Below, in pieces: positions 60,932 through 64,000 of a stretch of 64,000 bases of DNA. The notes beneath the pieces are model-generated. The model did no database searches, was not told where the DNA came from, and worked only from the letters and a program-made list of their open reading frames with translations. The DNA is from Caulobacter sp. (GTDB lineage: Bacteria > Pseudomonadota > Alphaproteobacteria > Caulobacterales > Caulobacteraceae): positions 6,998 to 70,997 of the forward strand of contig JAGIBE010000133.1 in assembly GCA_017744495.1 (NCBI GenBank). The letters are read 5' to 3'. Positions within the stretch are counted from its first letter, which is position 1. Each line of letters opens with the position of its first letter. The position numbers were made by a program, and so were the translations under genes.

Positions 60932-62581
60932 CTATCGGCACTGGGCGGAGGCGGCGGGAAGGGGCGGCGCCAGGACGCCGACGTTCCAGTTCCACGGCGT
61001 GTCGCCCTGGGCCCGACGGCGGCACATGACTGTCTCGTTCAGCTCGTACATGCCCGGCCGGAGGTGAACCCCCGGCTGGGGTCCGTCGGTGAAGGCCATG
61101 TAGGCGCGCTCGGTCCCGTACGGCTTCCAGGCGGGCTCGCCGGCCGCCTTGGGGACGCCGTCGCGGGCGAACGAGGCCCAGTACTGGGTCATGGCCGCCG
61201 ACAGCTTGGCCTCGGCCGGGGTGTCGGGGTTTTTCGGCCAGGCCGGCGGCGTGGTCTTCATCGAGCCGAAGACGTAGGGGATTTCGCTGGCGTGGAAGCC
61301 GTGCAACCCCGCCGCGTCGGCCGCCGGATAGCCGTGGTCGAAGTAGTAGAGGTATCCAGGCCGGCCGATGGCCGTCTGCTTCGCCGCCAGCCGCTCGGCG
61401 GTCCAGCCGTAGAGGGCGTCGCGCGGGATCAGCAGCATGGCCTCGGCGAGGTCGGCGGATGGATAAAGCCGCAGGAATTCGTCGGCCTTGTCGCCGTAGC
61501 GCTTGCGGATCTCGGCCTCGTAGGTCGCCGCGTCGGCGGGCGGCGGCGGGGCGAGGAAGCGCAGCGAGCGGATCTCGCCGCTGTTGAATCCGGCCAGGAC
61601 CGGCACATGGGCCTGCTCGCCGCGGTCGAAGGCGTCGACCAGCTGGCTGGGCAGCACCTTGCCGTCGATCGCGCCGAAGGTCTGGAAGCCGACCGCCAGG
61701 GACTGGGTGGTCAGGGCCTCGGGGTCCATGGCCCGCAGATCGGCCAGGCTTTTGGCGCCCAGCTTCTGCGCCGTCAGCGCGCCCATGGTCTCGGCGGGGA
61801 CGTGGCCGTATTTCGGCTCGCGCAGCGGCGGGGTCGAGACCATGTAGGCGCTCTGGGCGATGGCCTTGTGGAACAGCCCCCGGGCCGGCGGCGAGGCCAG
61901 CAGGTACATGACGCTGAGACCGCCCGCCGACTCCCCGGCGATGGTCACATTCGACGGATCGCCCCCGAAGGCGGCGATATTGGTCTTCACCCACTTCAGG
62001 GCGGCGATCTGGTCCAGCAGGCCGTAGTTGCCCGAGACGTGGTCGGGCGACTCCGCGCTGAGCTCGGGGTGGGCCATGTAGCCCAGGACGCCCAGGCGGT
62101 AATTGATCGAGACGACCACCAGACCCTGCTTGGCCAGGGCGGTCCCGTCGTACATGCTTTCGCTGCTGGCGCCGCCGATCAGCGAGCCGCCGTGGATCCA
62201 GACCAGCACCGGGGCCTTCTTGGCCGCGTCGGGGGCCCAGACGTTCAGCGACAGGCAGTCCTCGCTCATCGCCTTCAGGGTCGAGCTGTAGATGCCGCCC
62301 GGGCGGGGCTTGGGCTGGTAACAGACGGGGCCGAAGTCCGAGGCGTCGCGCACCCCGCTCCAGGCCGGGGCGGCGACCGGCGGCTTCCAGCGCAGCGTCC
62401 CGACCGGGGCGGCGGCATAGGGCACGCCCTTGAACACCCGCAGGCCGTCCTGCTCGACCCCGCGCAGCGCGCCGGCGGGCGTCTTGATCACGGGAGATTG
62501 CGCCAGGGCGGGCGCCGCCGTCAGGGCCGCGAGCGCCAGGGCCGAAAGGGCCGGCGCCAAGGATGTCTTCCAAGCCCGCAT
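60932..62581 (-). CDS. Secreted type-B carboxylesterase
   Basis: 549 aa with GGGGAGA before the ATG and a signal peptide (SALALAALTAAPALAQ). Type-B motifs are EDCLSLNVWAPD, WIHGGS, the elbow IAGESAGGLSVMYLL (Ser nucleophile), SINYRLGVLGYM, and a C-terminal GFHASEIPYVFGS His region. It shares the layout of the Tat-exported esterase at 29630-31285 but uses the Sec pathway and has the usual GESAG. It probably releases an acyl or alcohol group for the acyl-CoA operon that starts 21 bp downstream on the same strand; co-transcription is likely. Confidence 0.92.
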   Translation of the reverse strand: MRAWKTSLAPALSALALAALTAAPALAQSPVIKTPAGALRGVEQDGLRVFKGVPYAAAPVGTLRWKPPVAAPAWSGVRDASDFGPVCYQPKPRPGGIYSSTLKAMSEDCLSLNVWAPDAAKKAPVLVWIHGGSLIGGASSESMYDGTALAKQGLVVVSINYRLGVLGYMAHPELSAESPDHVSGNYGLLDQIAALKWVKTNIAAFGGDPSNVTIAGESAGGLSVMYLLASPPARGLFHKAIAQSAYMVSTPPLREPKYGHVPAETMGALTAQKLGAKSLADLRAMDPEALTTQSLAVGFQTFGAIDGKVLPSQLVDAFDRGEQAHVPVLAGFNSGEIRSLRFLAPPPPADAATYEAEIRKRYGDKADEFLRLYPSADLAEAMLLIPRDALYGWTAERLAAKQTAIGRPGYLYYFDHGYPAADAAGLHGFHASEIPYVFGSMKTTPPAWPKNPDTPAEAKLSAAMTQYWASFARDGVPKAAGEPAWKPYGTERAYMAFTDGPQPGVHLRPGMYELNETVMCRRRAQGDTPWNWNVGVLAPPLPAASAQCR

Positions 62582-62664
62582 GATGTGTCTCCCCGCTTGT
62601 GGCGTCGATCGTTAGCGCCGACGTTGCGCCCACAGCGTGCCCGAGAAATCCGCCCCATGTCAAT

Positions 62665-62686
62665 GTTCACTCTCATGCGTGTGAAC
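62665..62686. promoter_or_regulatory. Operator candidate GTTCAC-N10-GTGAAC
   Basis: A perfect 6-bp inverted repeat with 10-bp spacing between the divergent carboxylesterase and MFS genes. The 22-bp span with dyad symmetry suits a TetR- or GntR-type dimer that controls both. Confidence 0.55.
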
Positions 62687-62820
62687 TTGATCTTTGCTCC
62701 GATTTCAGCGCATGCTCATGGAAAGCCAAGCTGGAAAACGGCGGCCGGAGGAAACCTTTTGAAGATCATCAGTGCAACGCGCGACGACTCCGTCCGCGCG
62801 ACCCTAGTCCAGGCGGGCCG

Positions 62821-64000
62821 ATGACCGCTTCGCCCTCCCCCCGCCCGATCGACGAACCCGCGCCTTCGACCGCCGTCGGCGGCCGCGCCTGGATCGTCCT
62901 GGCCATGCTGTGGTTCGTCTATGTCCTGAACTTCCTGGACCGACAGCTGATGTCGATCCTGGCCAAGCCGATCCAGGACAGCCTGCACGTCACCGACGGC
63001 CAGTTGGGCCTGATCGGCGGCCTCTATTTCGCGATGTTCTATTGCTTCATCGCCATTCCGGTCGGCTGGCTGGCCGACCGCACCAACCGCGTCGCGGTGC
63101 TGTCCGTGGCGTGCGGTATCTGGAGCGCGGCGACCGCGGCCTGCGGGTTCTCGGCCAATTACGCGCAGTTCGCCGTGTCGCGGATGACGGTGGGCTTCGG
63201 CGAGGCCGGCGGCGTGCCGCCCTCCTACGCCATCATCTCCGACTATTTCCCGCCCGGCAGGCGCGGCACGGCGCTGGGCATCTATAACCTGGGACCGCCG
63301 ATCGGGGCGGCGCTGGGCATCGCCTTCGGCGCGGCGATCGCGGCGGCCTTCGACTGGCGCCACGCCTTCATCTTCCTCGGCGCGGTCGGGGTCCTGACGG
63401 CGGTTGTCCTGCCGTTCATCGTCAAGGAACCGCCGCGCGGCGGTCTCGACGGCCTGGGGGGGGCGGCGCCCGTGAAGGCGGGCTTCTGGTCGACGCTGAA
63501 GATGTTCTTCTCGCGCCCGACCCTGGTGCTGGCGGCCCTCGGCAGCGGGGCGACCCAGTTCGTCACCTATGGCCTAGGCAACTTCACCACCCTGTTCCTG
63601 ATGCGCGAGAAGGGCATGGCCCTGCACGAGGTCGCCCTGTGGTACGCCCTGGTGGTGGGGATCGGCATGAGCGCCGGCATCTATGTCTCCGGCCGGGTGA
63701 TCGACCGCTTCACCCAGACGTCCAAGGTCGCCTACGCCATGGCGCCGGTGATCTCGCTGGTCCTGTCGATCCCGTTCTATATCGGCTTCGTCTGGGCCCC
63801 CACTTGGCCGGTAGCCCTGGCCTTCCTGTGCGGCCCGACCTTCCTGAACTACTTCTACCTGTCCTCGGCCGTGACCCTGGTGCAGCAGGAGGTGCGGCCC
63901 GAGCAGCGGGTCATGTCCGGCGCCCTGCTGCTGCTGGTCATGAACTTCATCGGCCTGGGCCTCGGGCCCACCTATGTCGGCGCTGCCAGCGACTTCTTCC
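62821..64000 (+). CDS. MFS transporter (spinster-like), partial at right edge
   Basis: 393 codons are visible; the gene is missing from the ORF track because it has no stop in the window. MFS signatures: VLNFLDRQLMSILAKPIQ in helix 1, IPVGWLADRTNRVAVL in the loop 2-3 motif, and VGFGEAGGVPPSYAIISDYFPPGRRG with the spinster-type GEA pattern. Ten hydrophobic segments can be counted before the edge. By family it moves small organic compounds; the substrate is not predictable. It is divergent from the carboxylesterase, so it may import the ester or its products. Confidence 0.9.
   Translation, partial: MTASPSPRPIDEPAPSTAVGGRAWIVLAMLWFVYVLNFLDRQLMSILAKPIQDSLHVTDGQLGLIGGLYFAMFYCFIAIPVGWLADRTNRVAVLSVACGIWSAATAACGFSANYAQFAVSRMTVGFGEAGGVPPSYAIISDYFPPGRRGTALGIYNLGPPIGAALGIAFGAAIAAAFDWRHAFIFLGAVGVLTAVVLPFIVKEPPRGGLDGLGGAAPVKAGFWSTLKMFFSRPTLVLAALGSGATQFVTYGLGNFTTLFLMREKGMALHEVALWYALVVGIGMSAGIYVSGRVIDRFTQTSKVAYAMAPVISLVLSIPFYIGFVWAPTWPVALAFLCGPTFLNYFYLSSAVTLVQQEVRPEQRVMSGALLLLVMNFIGLGLGPTYVGAASDFF

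Overview
The window is GC-rich, densely packed DNA of an alphaproteobacterium. The features point to the Caulobacteraceae (Caulobacter or a close relative); this is inference from gene content, not a database match. Those features are three large TonB-dependent receptors (TBDRs), flavin-dependent tryptophan-halogenase homologues grouped with SapC and cupin/JmjC-like proteins, many Tat-exported hydrolases, several porins, and a FecI/FecR surface-signalling set. I see no rRNA, tRNA, CRISPR, transposase or prophage. Most of the long ORFs in the supplied track are antisense or out-of-frame shadows of real genes. Two genes at the window edges are real but absent from the track.

Region 1 (1-7.6 kb, minus strand): TBDR1 -> tryptophan halogenase -> degenerate halogenase paralogue -> cupin/JmjC-like protein (cut by the left edge), with overlapping stop/start codons after the first halogenase. 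A 635-bp promoter region upstream is crowded with CGCAA/TTGCG palindromes and carries one LacI-like operator. Region 2 (7.6-14.3 kb) looks like a plant-polysaccharide (rhamnogalacturonan-like) locus: an SUT/GPH-type sugar symporter, a LacI regulator, an SGNH esterase and a Tat-exported PcRGLX-like lyase. Region 3 (14.5-22.4 kb): an autotransporter with acidic calcium-site-like inserts followed at once by an orphan OmpR-type regulator, a MarR-GNAT fusion facing twin palindromes, and an OmpR/EnvZ-type two-component pair.

Region 4 (22.4-29.0 kb, minus strand) is a second halogenase module: TBDR2 -> strong terminator hairpin -> SapC -> cupin/JmjC-like -> tryptophan halogenase. Region 5 (29.6-32.3 kb) has a Tat carboxylesterase and a polysaccharide deacetylase. 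LacI-like 12-mers (GWTARCGSTAAC) lie upstream of TBDR1, TBDR2 and the deacetylase, which suggests shared carbohydrate control.

Region 6 (32.5-47.5 kb) is an envelope locus: an OmpA-type lipoprotein, a small beta-barrel protein, an operon of DcaP-like porin, exported glutaminase, OprO/P-like porin and amidohydrolase, a divergent porin, a DUF3313 protein, a NarX/DegS-type soluble kinase, an operon of DUF1254/DUF1214, DUF2092 and Gly/Arg-rich proteins, and a NarL-type regulator. A palindrome TCAGGY-N4-ACCTGA recurs upstream of several of these genes and may be the regulator's site.

Region 7 (47.5-54.3 kb, minus strand): FecI sigma factor -> FecR -> STN-domain TBDR3 -> PhoD phosphatase, a likely surface-signalled uptake operon. 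Region 8 (54.3-64 kb): a secreted propeller-like protein, an inverted-repeat element, a DUF3089 hydrolase, a lipid/acyl-CoA set (acyl-CoA synthetase, SDR, thiolase), a type-B carboxylesterase and a divergent MFS transporter cut by the right edge.
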